From Neoceratodus forsteri (Eukaryota; Chordata; Ceratodontiformes; Ceratodontidae), in assembly GCA_016271365.2 (NCBI GenBank), contig CM028129.1:457698501-457762500 (forward strand): a DNA stretch of 64,000 nt, written 5' to 3'. Shown here one piece after another: positions 1 to 10,808 of the stretch. A program made the translations under genes and the position numbers. Within the stretch, counting starts at the first letter, position 1. Each line of letters opens with the position of its first letter. The notes under the pieces are model-generated. The model saw only the letters and a program-made list of their open reading frames with translations, ran no database searches and was not told where the DNA came from.

Positions 1-582
1 AAAGCATTGGGGAAATGCTCACCCCGGTGTCTCACTCCCACATTTTGAGATCATCTGACTCCACCCTGCTCTCAGTCCCACACTGCTCTACAAAATGGTG
101 AACATGCCTTTGCCCACTTCACCCCTAAACTCTGGAACTCTCTCCCTTCCTGTCTCAAGGGCCCCCAATCTCACTCCTCCTTCAAAACTGCACTCTTCTC
201 CCACCTAAAAGCACTTGATTCTTGTGAATGTAACTAGCCCTCTTGCCTCATTTCTTTATATCTAGTTTTGTTGATTCTCTGAAATGTTGAATGTCTGTAG
301 TCTAATGTCATCACCTGTTCTTGTTATTGCGTGCAAGGATGGATAGTACTATATGTAAACTCTATTGTTTTTTCCTCCAGACCATCCCTGCGTGGATATC
401 CATCGTCTGTACCTGTACCATATACTGTATTGTACTGCATTTTATTTTTTATTTCACTGTATCTAATTGTCAGCTGTATACTGTACCCTCTCGGGTCATG
501 CTTGAAACTAGGCAGAGTTTTTGCCTAACGTACCTACCCGATCAAGAAAAGCTAAATAAATAAATAAATAAATAAATAAATG
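1..582 (+). mobile_element. L2-like LINE, 3' end with TAAA tail
   Basis: The first 230 bases encode the tail of a LINE reverse transcriptase ORF: LWNSLPSCL at about 130-156, then a lysine-rich stretch before a stop near 233. This is the usual C-terminus of L2/CR1-group ORF2. A non-coding 3' UTR follows and ends in a (TAAA)n tail at about 553-582. The element starts before the window. The UTR resembles that at 46893-47120, so both may belong to one family. The clade is inferred from the short C-terminal motif and the tail. Confidence 0.7.
553..582 (+). repeat. (TAAA)n LINE tail
   Basis: About seven TAAA units end the L2-like LINE. The CR1 3' UTR on the other strand begins immediately after, so this marks the junction of two elements. 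Confidence 0.85.
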
Positions 583-795
583 TGCCATCGGCCTTTGCTC
601 TGTCAGTGGCCTATCTATTCATACTCATCTGTATTGCTCCCTTATGCCTATCCCATGCCTGTTTGAAGCACTGCACTGTATTCATAGCCACCACTTCCTG
701 AGGTAGGCCGTTCCATGCATCCACCACCCTTTCTGTGAAAAAGAACTTCCTCACATTACCTCTTAATTGGCCTCCCTCTAATCTCATGCTGTGTC
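583..795 (-). pseudogene. CR1-1, 3' part: ORF2 C-terminus and 3' UTR
   Basis: On the minus strand this reads the CR1 ORF2 C-terminus, with [15 protein letters not shown] followed by FKQAWDRHKG, then a 3' UTR. It is the missing end of the CR1 copy at 8194-9465. That copy breaks off after SRTRGH and this piece begins at the next codons, with GTGTC at both edges (791-795 and 8189-8193). LINE-A therefore inserted into this CR1 and made a 5-bp target duplication. The usual CR1 terminal octamer repeat is not visible at position 583. Confidence 0.85.
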
Positions 796-2179
796 ATACT
801 AAGGTTCATACTAAGGTTGTAGAAAGAGCAAGAAGGCAAAGCCCACGATGCTCTTATACTAAACCAAATAATAATATGAAAGATCAAATCCTGAATCTAT
901 TAATCTGTCTAATTTGTATTTAAATATGTCCTTGGTTTTACTAATAACCATATCAACAGGGAGTTTATTCCATGGGCCCACAGTTCTAAGTGTAAAGAAA
1001 TACTGACTACTAGTATGTTTGAAAGGCTTCCTAATTAAATGCAATGGATGACCTCTAATATTATACGTATATTTTTTAAACTGTAAACCTAACTCAGACA
1101 TAAGATAGGGGTCCTGAATGATGTCATATAGGAATAATAAATCTCCTCTTAAATGGCGAATGGATAAGGGCATGAGATTTAATGAGGACAGTCTATTGTT
1201 ATAGGTTACATCTTTTAAACTTGATATTCTCTTAGTATACCGTCTTTGAACCTTCTCCAGTGAGTCACTAATAGTTTTTTTGTTCGGGCTCCACAACTGA
1301 GCCACATATTCAAGATGTGGCCTGACATAGGATCTATACAAAGGCATTAATACCTCTGATTAGCGTGAGTTAATATTACGTAGGATAGACCATACAACTG
1401 CATTTGCTTTTCAGATAATACTGTTTATATGTTTGTTATATATAACATATTATCTGAAATAGTAATGCCAAATCCTTTTCATCAAAAGTTTTCTGGAGGG
1501 TAGAACCCCCTAGATGATACATATACTGGGAGTTATTTGTTCCCATATGCATGACTTTACATTTTTGGGGGTTTATTATCATGCCCAACTTATTTGCCCA
1601 AGAGGTAATATAGTCTAAGTCATTTTGGATATCAGACACTTGAGCTATGCTATTACATGGACCGACTATTTTCACATCATCAGCATATTTAATAGTGAGT
1701 GACAGACAATCCTTAGTCATTGTCGGAAATAAATGCCTGAAACAAACAGGGGCCCAACACTGAACCCTGTGGAACACCACTAACAACTTGACCAACCTCA
1801 GAATAAATGCCATTGACAACAACACTCTGTGTTCTATCCTGCAACCAATTATAAATCCAATTAATTATATGGCAGTTTATATTAATTTTATGAAGTTTTA
1901 TAATTAAAGCCTTATGGGGCATAACATCAAATGCTTTACTAAAATCAATAAAAACAACATCACATGGTAAATTATGATCCAGAGAAGCGCTAATATTCTC
2001 ATAAAAACATATCAGATTAGTAAGACAATTTCTGCCCTTTTTAAAGCCATGTTGCTCAAAATCCTTGTTATTTAATATCGGTATAAGAATGTCTTTAATC
2101 AAACTCTCTAGGACTTTACATACAGTAGAAGTCAAGCTTATACGTCGATAGTTCTCCCAGTTGTATTTTACCCCTTTTT
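796..2179 (-). pseudogene. LINE-A, 3' half: RT palm to C-terminus, 3' UTR
   Basis: Minus-strand remnant of a LINE reverse transcriptase, target-primed and of the CR1/jockey group. Visible blocks, upstream to downstream, are QHGFKKGRNCLTNL, VFIDFSKAFD (motif A, about 1945), SGVPQGSVLGP (about 1760), KYADDVKIVG (catalytic YADD, about 1675-1700) and MPLYRSYVRPHLEY through the thumb to GPWNKLPVDMV. Several frameshifts break it. The 3' end at 796 carries two copies of a 12-bp unit (CCTTAGTATGAA on the minus strand) instead of poly(A). The upstream part lies at 7511-8188, beyond the satellite insertion. Confidence 0.88.
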
Positions 2180-2464
2180 ATGTTGATTGCGCATATGCGC
2201 AAGAAACATGTTGCGTCAGCTTTCTCCACAAGCAGGTTGTAGAGGCGTGGCAGTGTTGTGCCCAATGCCCCCACAGCCTGCAAAGGCTTGTCCCCCGTCC
2301 CCCAATGCTGTGGCATGCTGCTGCTGACTCTAGTTCACCCAGCATGCCACAACTTTCTAAAAAATCAGCCGCTGCAATCAGGGGCCGCATGGGCATTGCA
2401 GCATCAGTCATCCGCTGCAATGAGGGAGCGACCCGTCATTGCAAGGTGGAATGTGGGATCCCTG

Positions 2465-2515
2465 ATATTGTTTGTGAACATGGCAGTGGGTTGCCGCCGT
2501 GTTCACAAACAATAT
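2465..2515. repeat. Strong hairpin in satellite element
   Basis: ATATTGTTTGTGAACA and its exact reverse complement flank a short spacer. Including GGC/GCC, the arms are about 20 bp with one mismatch. It lies in the non-satellite head of the element. Function unknown. Confidence 0.9.
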
Positions 2516-2534
2516 ACCCCCTCCCCCCCACGGT

Positions 2535-2790
2535 GTTTACTTGCCGATGGGGGAGCCCACTCCCTGTCGGCATTCTGTAACCCCCCCCGTTGTTCCTGCC
2601 AACGGGGTGCCCAATCCCTGTTGGCATAATGATTATCCCACCCTTTTGTTCCTGCCGACAGGGTGCTCAATCCCCGTCGGCATAATAATTAACCCCCCTC
2701 CCGTTTTGTTCTTGCCAAGGGGGTGCCCAATCCCCATCAGCATAATGATAACCCCTCGTTGTTGCTGTAGCTGAGGGTGCCCAACCCTTC
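2535..2790. repeat. 62-64 bp GC-rich minisatellite
   Basis: About four degenerate units, each with GGGTGCCCAATCCC flanked by inverted CCGACGGGG and CCCCGTCGG-type sequences (phased near 2605, 2669 and 2733). Each unit can fold on itself. Short open frames here are by-products of the repeat. Confidence 0.8.
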
Positions 2791-3129
2791 CGCCCTGCAG
2801 CCCTCCCCTTGCCTTGTTTGCCGTGGGGGTGCCCAACCCCCGCCAGCTACCCCACCTGACACAGGTGGTACCGCTAGAGCCCACCCCTGCGTGCCAAAGC
2901 ACCTGTTAAATTGGAAATGGTCCCCGATGTCTTACTTTTGTTTCAACCTGTAAAAAATGGTCCTTGTAGTCTCCCTGCCCCCCACAACCCGCACCCACCC
3001 ACTGCGCACCCTGCCTCCCCACACACCCCCATACCCTATACTTACCTCCGGAGCTCGGCGCGATGATCTTCGCTGGACCAGGAACACTTCTGCACTCTTC
3101 AAAGCCGACTGCGAACTGAGGAAATGCCG

Positions 3130-4480
3130 GTAAGCTGTATAATGTAATAAATAGGGTTTTTTCAACTTTAGTGCATATCTCGAGCATTTTTGGGAATTTT
3201 TTCACCAAATTTTCAACATGGGGTTTTTGGGACCCCCTTCATGAATTTTGCAGTCACTGCGCAGAATCACCCTTCGGGGCCGATTAATGAAATGACAGTG
3301 CCAGTGTTCATGAGGTGGGCTCTCAAAAAGCCTATGTTGCAAATTTGGTGGAAAAAGTCCAAAAAATGACAGTTTACGAGTGTGCGTTGCGCAGTTGCTA
3401 CGTACGCTCATAACTTCATGAATTTACAATATTTTCACACCAGATTTTCAACATTGGCATTTTGTCACACCTTCTTGTGAGCAGTATAGCTGTCATTGTT
3501 CACATCCTGGCTGAAATGTGTTTTTGCAGTTCTGGCGCAGAATGGCGCAGTTGCTGTGGGAAATCAGTGTTCAGGACAGATTAAGGAAATGACAGTGACA
3601 CTGTTCATGAGTAGATGTCCTAAAATGCCTATGTTGAAAATTTGGTAATGATACTCCATAAAATGACTGTGTTACGAGCGTGCATTGTGCGGTTGGCATG
3701 CACACTCGTAACTACGCGAATTTAGAATATTTTCACTCCAGATTTCCAACATTGCCATTTTCCCACACCTACTTATGAATAGTGTAGCTGTCATGTTTCT
3801 AATCCTGGCTGAAATGTGTTTTCGCACTTCCACCACAGAATAGAGAGGTCGCTGTGGAAAATCACTGTCCGGGACAGATTAAGAAAATGACAATGATACT
3901 GTTCATGAGCAGAGGTCCTAAAATGCCTATGTTGAAAATTTGGTGATGATAGCCCACCAATTGACTGTGTTACAAGTGTGGGTTGCGCACTTTCCAAGCA
4001 CCCTTGTAACTTTGCAGATTTGTAATATTGTCACACCAGATTTTCAACAGTGACATTTTTTCACACCTCCTTATAAGCAGTACAGCTGTCATTTTTCACA
4101 TCCTGACCGAAATGTGTTTTCACAGTTCCGGCACAGAATAACGTGGTCACTGTGGGAAGTCAGTGTTCGGGACAGATTAAGAAAATGACAGTGGCAATGT
4201 TCATGAGCAGAGCTCCTAAAATCCCTATGTTGAAAATTTGGTGACGAAACTCCATAACATGACTGTGTTACAAGCGTGCATTGAACTGTTTCCACGCACC
4301 CTTGTAACTTCGCAAATTTGTAATACTGTCACGCCACATTTTCAACAGAGGCATTTTTTCACAACTCCTTATGAACACTACAGCTGTCATTTTTCACATC
4401 CTGGCTAAAATATGCTTTTGCACTCCTGCCGGACAATAGCACGGTTGCTCTGGGAAATCGGTATTTGGGACAGATTAAGA
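3130..4480. repeat. 299-bp satellite array, copy a
   Basis: Tandem units of about 299 bp. The landmark TGAAATGTGTTTT recurs near 3510, 3808 and 4108, with a decayed copy near 4406. TTTTCAACAT and CATGAGCAGAG-type motifs recur at the same spacing. The same satellite occurs at 47121-48290. No coding potential. Confidence 0.88.
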
Positions 4481-7060
4481 TCGACCGAGTGAGAGGGGGG
4501 AGTGACCGAGCTCAACTGAGCTCTGTCAGGTCTGCTGCGGATTTTTTTGTGGGCAGACAAAGGCCTCAGCACAAGAGCCCAGTACAAAAGGGCAGCCTGC
4601 AGCACTGGGAGAAACAGAACGAAAGAGTGAGTGAGGGAGGAGGAGTGAGCGAACTCACCGAAGCACTGTCAGGACTGCTACAGATTTCTTTGTGGGCAGA
4701 AAAAGGTGTCAGTACAGGCAGGGGCCCAGTATAAAAGGCCAGCCTGCAGCAGTGGGAGAAACAGTATGAGCGAGTAAGACAAGGGGACTTAGTGAGCTCA
4801 ATAGAGTTCTATCAGGACTGCTGGGATTTCTTTGTGGCAGAAAAAGGTGCCAATGCAGGCAGGAGCCCCGTACAAAGGGTAGCTTGCAGCGCCAGGACAA
4901 ACAGAATGAGCAATGAGAGAGGGAGACTGCGCAACCTCAACGGAGCTCTGCTGGGACAGCTGCAGATTTCTGTGTGGACAGACAAAGGTGCGAACACAGC
5001 CAGGAGCCCCATACAAAAGCGCAGTCTGCGGCGCCAAGAGAATCAGAATGAGCGAGTGACAGAGCGGTAGTAAGCGAGCTCAACGGAGCTCCAGTGGTGT
5101 GACTGCTGCAGATTTCTTTGTGGGCAGAAAATGCGGCAACGCAGGCAGGAGCCCAGTACAAATGGCCAGCTTACAGCGCCGGCAGAAACGGAATGCGAGA
5201 GTGACAGAGGGGGAGTGAGTGAGCTCAGTGGAGCTGTGTCGGAAATGCTTCAGATTTCTTTGTGGCCAGAAAAAGCTGCCAATGCAGGCAGGAGCCCAGT
5301 ACAAAAGGGCAACCTGCAGCGCCAGGCGACACAGAACGAGCGAGTGAGGAAGGGGGAGTCAGTGAGCTCAACGGGGCTTTGTTGGGACTGCTGCAGATTT
5401 GTTTGTGGGCAGAAAAAGGCAGCAATGCATGCAGGGGCCCAGTACAAAAGGGCAGCCTGCAGTGGCAGGAAAACCAGAATGAGCGAGTGAGTGAGCTCAA
5501 CAGAGCTGTATTGTAACTGCTGCAGATTTCTTTGTGAGCATAAGAAGGCAGCAACGCAGGCCCAGTAGAAAAGAGCAGCCTGCAGCGCTGGCAGAACAGA
5601 ATGAGCGAGTGAGAGAAGGGGAGTGAGCGAGCTCAACGGAGCTTTGTCGGGACTGCCATAACATGACTGTGTTACAAGCATGCATTGAACTGTTTCCACG
5701 CACCCTTGTAAATTCGCAAATTTGTAATACTGTTACACCACATTTTCAACAGTGGCTTTTTTCCACAACTCCTTATGAACACTACAGCTGTCATTTTTCA
5801 CATCCTGGCTACAATATGTTTTTGCACTCCTGCCAGACAATAGCACGGTCACTCTGGGAAATCAGTGTTTGGGACAGATTAAGATCGACCGAGTGAGAGG
5901 GGGGAGTGATTGAGCTCAACTGAGCTCTGTCAGGACTGCTGTGGATTTGTTTGTGGGCAGACAAAGGCCCCAACACAAGAGAACAGTACAAAAGGGCAGC
6001 CTGCAACACTGGGAGAAACAGAACGAGAGAGTGAGTGAGGGAGGGGGAGTGAGCGAACTCACCGAAGCGCTGTCAGGACTGATGCAGATTTTCTTGTGGG
6101 CAGAAAAAGGTGTCAATACAGGCAGGGGCCCAGTACAAAAGGCCAGCCTGCAGCAGTGGGAGAAACAATATGAGCGAGTGAAACAAGGGGACTTAGTCAG
6201 CTCAACGGAGCTCTATCAGGACTGCTGGTATTTCTTTGTGGTCAGAAAAAGGCGCCAATGCAGGCAGGAGTCCCGTACAAAAGGGCAGCTTGCAGCACCA
6301 GGACAAACAGAATGAGCGATGAGAGTGGGAGACTGTGCGACCTCAACGGAGCTCTGTCGGGACAGCTGCAGATTTCTTTGTGGACAAAGGTGCCAGTGCA
6401 GCCAGGAGCCCCGTACACAAGTGAAGCCTGCAGCGCCAAGAGAAACAGAACGAGTGAGTGACAGAGTGGTAGTGAACGAGCTCAGTGGAGCTCTAGTGTG
6501 ACTGCTGCAGATTTCTTTATGGGCAGAACACATGCGGCAATGCAGGCAGGAGCCCAGTACAAATGGCCAGCTTGCAGCGCTGGCATTAATGGAATGCGAG
6601 AGTGACAGAGGGGGAGTGAGCGAGCTCAGTGGAGCTGTGTCGGGACTGCTTCAGATTTCTTTGTGGCCAGAAAAAGCCACCAATGCAGGCAGGAGCCCAG
6701 CACAAAAGGGCAGCCTGCAGCGCCAGGAGACACAGAACGAGCGAGTGAGGGAGGGGGAGTCAGTGAGCTCAATAGGGCTTTGTTGAGACTGCTGCAGATT
6801 TGTTTGTGGGCAGAAAAAGACAGCAATGCATGCAGGGGCCCAGTACAAAAGGGCAGCCTGCAGTGGCAGGAAAACCAGAATGAGCGAGTGAGAGTACTCA
6901 ACAGAGCTGTATTGTAACTCCTGCAAATTTCTTTGTGGGCATAAGAAGGCAGCAATGCAGGCAGGAACCCAGTAGAAAAGAGCAGCCTGCAACTCCGGCA
7001 GAACAGAATGAGTGAGTGAGAGAAGGGGAGTGAGCGAGCTCAACAGAGCTTTGTCAGGAC
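4258..7060. repeat. 1.4-kb direct tandem duplication within the arrays
   Basis: The block 4258-5656 recurs at 5658-7060 with an offset near 1401 bp. At 5657 the 143-bp array is abruptly joined to the 299-bp type sequence CATAACATGACTGTG, exactly as at 4256. An unusually short 129-bp spacing is present in both copies (5396-5525 and 6797-6926), which supports duplication of the whole block, probably by unequal exchange. Confidence 0.9.
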
Positions 7061-7475
7061 TGCTGCACATTTCTTTGTGGGCAGAAAAAGGTGCCAACAG
7101 AGGCAGGAGCCCAGTACAAAAGGGCAGCCTGCAGCTCCAGGAGAACCAGAATGAGTGAGTGAGACAGGCGGAGTGAGCAACCTCAACGGAGCTCTGTTGG
7201 GACCGCTGTGGATTTCTTTGTGGGTAGAAAAAGCCACCAACACAGGCAGGAGCCCAGTAGAAAAGGGTAGCCTGCAACGCCAGGAGAAACAGAATGAGTG
7301 AGTCAGAGAGGGGGAGCGAGCCACCTCAATGGAGCTCTGTTAGGACAGCTGCGTATTTCTTCTTCAGCAGAACAAGGTGCCAATGCAGGCAGCAGCCCAT
7401 TACAAAAGAGCAGCCTGCAGCACCGGGACAAACAGACTGAGCCAGTGACAGAGGGTCACTGAGCGAGCTCAACAG
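4480..7475. repeat. 143-bp satellite array, about 19 units
   Basis: The landmark GATTTCTTTGTGGGCAG recurs near 4683, 4825, 4965, 5111, 5253, 5396, 5525, 5944, 6087, 6227, 6371, 6510, 6654, 6797, 6926, 7068, 7211 and 7353, plus 4549. Spacing is usually 139-146 bp. Each unit contains GAGCTCAACGGAGCT, itself a partial palindrome. Long open frames on both strands are artefacts of a period that lacks stops. Confidence 0.95.
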
Positions 7476-7510
7476 ACCAACGCAATCAACATTCGGCATT
7501 GACAAATGCT

Positions 7511-8188
7511 TGTTTATATATTGGAATAACATTAGCTCCTCTCCAATCTGCAGGAACAAAACTCTCAGCCATGAACTTTTCAAATATAATTTTTAATGGG
7601 AGTGAGATATTTTTAGCCAACAAAAACAGCATATGCCCAGCAATATTATCAGGGCCAGGTGAATATTTGCCCTTAAGAGTAAGGAGTTTATCAAATATCA
7701 AGTTTTCTTGAAACATAATAACGGTGTCATCATTTGATTTAGTACTGTCTGTATAGTCATAACTACTTTTATTAAATACATTGCAGAACTCACGATTAAA
7801 TATTTCAGCCATAGATTTGGGATCATGAACCAAAGTTGAGTTCAATAAGATCGGCCCAACTTGACATATTGTTTTTTTTAATGAATTGATATATGAATAA
7901 AACTCCTTGCTGTTATATTTATTAGAATTTTTTGCAAGTTTATATTCCCACTTTGATTTTGCCTTTTTGATGGCAGATTTGCATTTTGACTGAATAGTAA
8001 GATACATATTCCAATTAATGCTTGATTTATTTTTTAGGTATTTAACATATGTCCTTCTTTTTAGTTTAATAAATTTTTTTAATCGAGGGATTTAAACATT
8101 TTGGTAAACGTTTTGAACCACAGACTTTGGGTTTAACAGGTACAAAAGTATCTCTTATGTTACATATAAATGTTTTAAACAATGCCCA
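7511..8188 (-). pseudogene. LINE-A, 5' part: linker and RT N-terminus
   Basis: Upstream half of the LINE continued at 796-2179. The minus strand shows a lysine-rich linker (KRLPKCLNPSIKK, then WEYKLAKNS), the block YSPGPDNIAGHML and VPADWRGANVIPIYKQ, where the satellite element interrupts the frame. The endonuclease is missing, so the insertion was 5'-truncated at 8188, within CR1-1. One frameshift lies near 8030. Confidence 0.85.
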
Positions 8189-8193
8189 GTGTC

Positions 8194-9465
8194 CTCTTGT
8201 CCTGCTATTTTTCTTATATTGAAACATGTTAGACTCTTTCACCTTGTTAATGCCCTTAAGGTGTTTGAATGTTTTGATCATATCACCTCTCTCCCTCCTT
8301 TGCTCTAGGGTATACATATTGAGCTCCATTAATCTGTCCACATATGTCTTCTGATGCAGTCCCTGCACCATTTTGGTTGCCCTTCTCTGGACTGCCTCAA
8401 TTTGGTTAATGCTCTTGTGAAGGTGTGGCCTCCAGTAATGCATGCAGTACTCCAGATGGGGCCTAACCAGTGTCTTGTAAAGAGGGATTATTACCTCCCT
8501 CTTACGACTTGTGATACCCCTACTGATACACCCTAGCATCCCCCTAGCCTTACCTACTGCTTTAGAGGTCTGCTTAGATGATATCAGGTCATTGGTGATG
8601 ATGATGCCCAAGTCTCTTTCTTCCTTTTTGACTGCCAGCAACTCCCCTCCCAGCCTATAGGTGGCTTCAGGGTTTCTCTTCCCTATGTGCATGATCTTGC
8701 ACTTCTTTGCATTAAATCCCAGTTGCCACTCTTACGACCATTTTGCTAGTTTATCCAGATCTTTTCTCATTCTGCCCACCCCATCTGGATCATCTACTCT
8801 GTTGCAGATCTTGGTGTCATCAGCAAACAGATAAACCTTACCCTCTAGTCCATCTGCAATGTCACTAATGAAGATATTGAAGAGGATTGGCCCCAGGACT
8901 GATCCCTGAGGTACCCCACTTGTGACTTGCATCTCTTCTGACTCCATTTACCACCACTCTCTGTTTTCTGCCCGTCAACCAGTTTGCCACGCAGTTGACC
9001 AAATTCTGACCCACCCTGAGCCTACCCAGCTTATTTATCAATCTTCTATGCGGAACAGTGTCGAAAGCTTTGCTGAAGTCAAGGTAGGTGACATCAACTG
9101 CTCCCCCCTTGGTCCACCACTCTGGTTGCCCAGTCAAAGAAATCTATGAGATTAGTTTGACAGGACCTTCCTTTTGTAAACCCGTGCTGTCTTGGATCCT
9201 GTGCCCCTATGGATTCCAGGTGTTGCACTATCCTTTCCTTAAGGAGTGCCTCCATAATCTTGCCCACTACTGAGGTAAGATTGACTGGTCTGTAGTTCCC
9301 TGCCGCCTCCCTGCTATTACTCTTGTGGAGTGGGATCACAAGAGCCCTTCTCCAGTCTTCTGGGACCTCTGCTGTGCTCAGAGACTCACTAAACAGTTCT
9401 GCTAATGGCTCTGCTAGTTCCACCCTTAGCTCCTTAAGTACCCTGGGATGTATGCCCATCCGCTA
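8194..9465 (-). pseudogene. CR1-1, 5' part: reverse transcriptase
   Basis: CR1-type RT on the minus strand. In order: IHPRVLKELRVELAEPL, QHGFTKGRSCQTNLIDF, TYLDFSKAFDTVPH (motif A, about 9080), TSGVPQGSVLGPILF, LFADDTKICN (FADD, about 8830), GVIISR-type thumb with [13 protein letters not shown], and MYTLEQRRERGDMIKTFKHL, ending at SRTRGH (8194). The 5' end is truncated in the RT N-terminus, so the endonuclease is absent. At least three frameshifts. The missing 3' end is at 583-795. Confidence 0.92.
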
Positions 9466-9781
9466 ATGTTTTGATTACCAGTGTGTCTGACTCTTCCTGC
9501 TATAGTCTGCTTACAAAACTTTGCAAAATGCATGTGAATTTCCACACTAACTTACTGTCCTTCACCATTGCCTTATTTGGTTTAAATCTTCAGATTAGTA
9601 CATAAAATCCAACAAGCCTTGTGGATATGCAATGAAATGGCCACTGCATGCAAATGCAGGGAAGGGTTAAATTGATGGATTTTTGACTTATTACCATGGT
9701 AACTGGGGCACAATAAAACTTGAGCTACATTTGTGCCACAATGTGCACCCACTTGCATTTACAACAGTACCTAAATTTATT
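9466..9781. other. Unassigned spacer
   Basis: AT-rich sequence with no convincing reading frame, inverted repeat or similarity to the neighbouring elements that I can see. Confidence 0.5.
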
Positions 9782-10017
9782 GGGCTGGATTTTCAAAGGC
9801 CAGAGAATGACGCAGGGTACGTGTGTCAAAAACAATTGATGCAACGAGCAGGATGCGTCAAAACTTGAGTCAGTTCTGTTTTTCAAATGGTGCTTCCGTC
9901 AAAAACAGGTCTGCATGCCTCAGACTGGCTTGCACTGAAAAAATGCATGTGTCATGTTGGAAGAGATGACTGCATCACTGAACTGATGCACCATCTAATT
10001 TTTTTATTCAAAGAATG
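9782..10017. mobile_element. Element X, left end (inverted-terminal-repeat DNA element)
   Basis: Begins GGGCTGGATTTTCAAAGG, which appears inverted at 16133-16152 (CCTTTGAAAATCCAGCCC-like). ATT lies outside both ends, compatible with a 3-bp target duplication. The inside is rich in GCGTCA and GATGCA words, as is the right part at 15602-16152. No transposase. A PIF/Harbinger-like non-autonomous element is one guess; this is an inference. Confidence 0.55.
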
Positions 10018-10057
10018 TGGGCCCGATTCTCAAAATGGGCTAGGATCTGTGCAAGCT
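10018..10057. mobile_element. Element Y, left end
   Basis: GGGCCCGATTCTCAAAATGG here pairs with an inverted TTTGAGAATCGCTCCCA at 15585-15601. Y would sit inside X and contains LINE-B, whose GATT tail starts at 10058. Possible GTG duplication at the edges. Confidence 0.5.
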
Positions 10058-10063
10058 ATGGCA

Positions 10064-10066
<3 letters not shown>

Positions 10067-10099
<33 letters not shown>

Positions 10100-10107
10100 G
10101 TCAATCA
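10067..10107 (-). repeat. (GATT)n LINE-B tail
   Basis: About nine AATC units on the plus strand (one AGTC variant) at the 3' end of LINE-B; a typical short tandem tail of CR1/L2-group LINEs. Confidence 0.9.
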
Positions 10108-10808
10108 AAATCTTTATTTATCCAGGTGAACATCATTGAGCAGAGTTCTTTTACAAGATGGACCTGGTTAGAACAGGGTCGGGTAACAGCCATCATAAAA
10201 ACATATAAATACATGTAAATAAGTATATAAACACAAACTCAGTGGTGTAGTAATAGGGGAGTCAAATGATAAAAGGAAGACAAGGCAAGCCATAACAGAG
10301 GAGGATTCAAATACAAGGGGACGGGTCCTCCATTGAACCATGCAACCGTATATAAACCATGTTCTGTGTATAGAAGTACCAGTTAGTTCATTTACCAGGG
10401 GCAGTCACTAGTACTAGCCATGAAAATGGCTTGGAGAACCACCAACTAATGGCAGATGGGGTACCAGGAGGGGTATGTAATATGTAAGCGAAGGATAAAC
10501 ATTGTGAGAAGTGAAGTCCCAAGGATAGGTTGGTAGAACTCATGCAGCGGTGGGGGCCTATGGGGAGAGGGAAAGGGGAGTTAGGACTTTTATAGTATGA
10601 CTGCGTGTAGATTGTGGATGAGTGCAGTATAGAGTTGTGAAAAGAAGGCTGGAGAAAGTGGAAAGAAAGACCAGTATCAAAGGGAGGACAGAGGCATCAA
10701 GGTGTTACATGAAAGCATGATGACAGACCAGGGCCAAGGAGGAGACAAGCACTAGAAGTAATTTGTTCATAGTTAAATGGTACAGGTTAGCATGATGACA
10801 ATTCGTGG

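Larger units (their letters stand above)
2180..7510. mobile_element. Satellite-carrying insertion inside LINE-A (copy a)
   Basis: About 5.3 kb of non-coding DNA sits between two parts of one LINE reading frame. It contains a GC-rich head with a strong hairpin, a 62-bp minisatellite, a 299-bp satellite and a 143-bp satellite. ATGTTGATTGCG at 2180-2191 is inverted at 7481-7492, so the two ends share a 12-bp inverted repeat. The right end (7488-7514) is identical for 27 bp to 48719-48745, the edge of a second copy inside a gypsy element. A short TTTAT may be a target duplication. No transposase is present and the class is unresolved; a non-autonomous DNA transposon or Helitron is possible. Confidence 0.65.

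Noticed and set aside
4480..7475. CRISPR-like regular spacing
   Set aside because: Units are 143 bp, repeated over their whole length with no unique spacers, in eukaryotic DNA.
4465..7583. Many overlapping open frames of 60-208 codons on both strands with repeated peptide patterns
   Set aside because: They follow the 143-bp satellite in several frames at once and change with the period; no start, codon bias or domain supports a protein.
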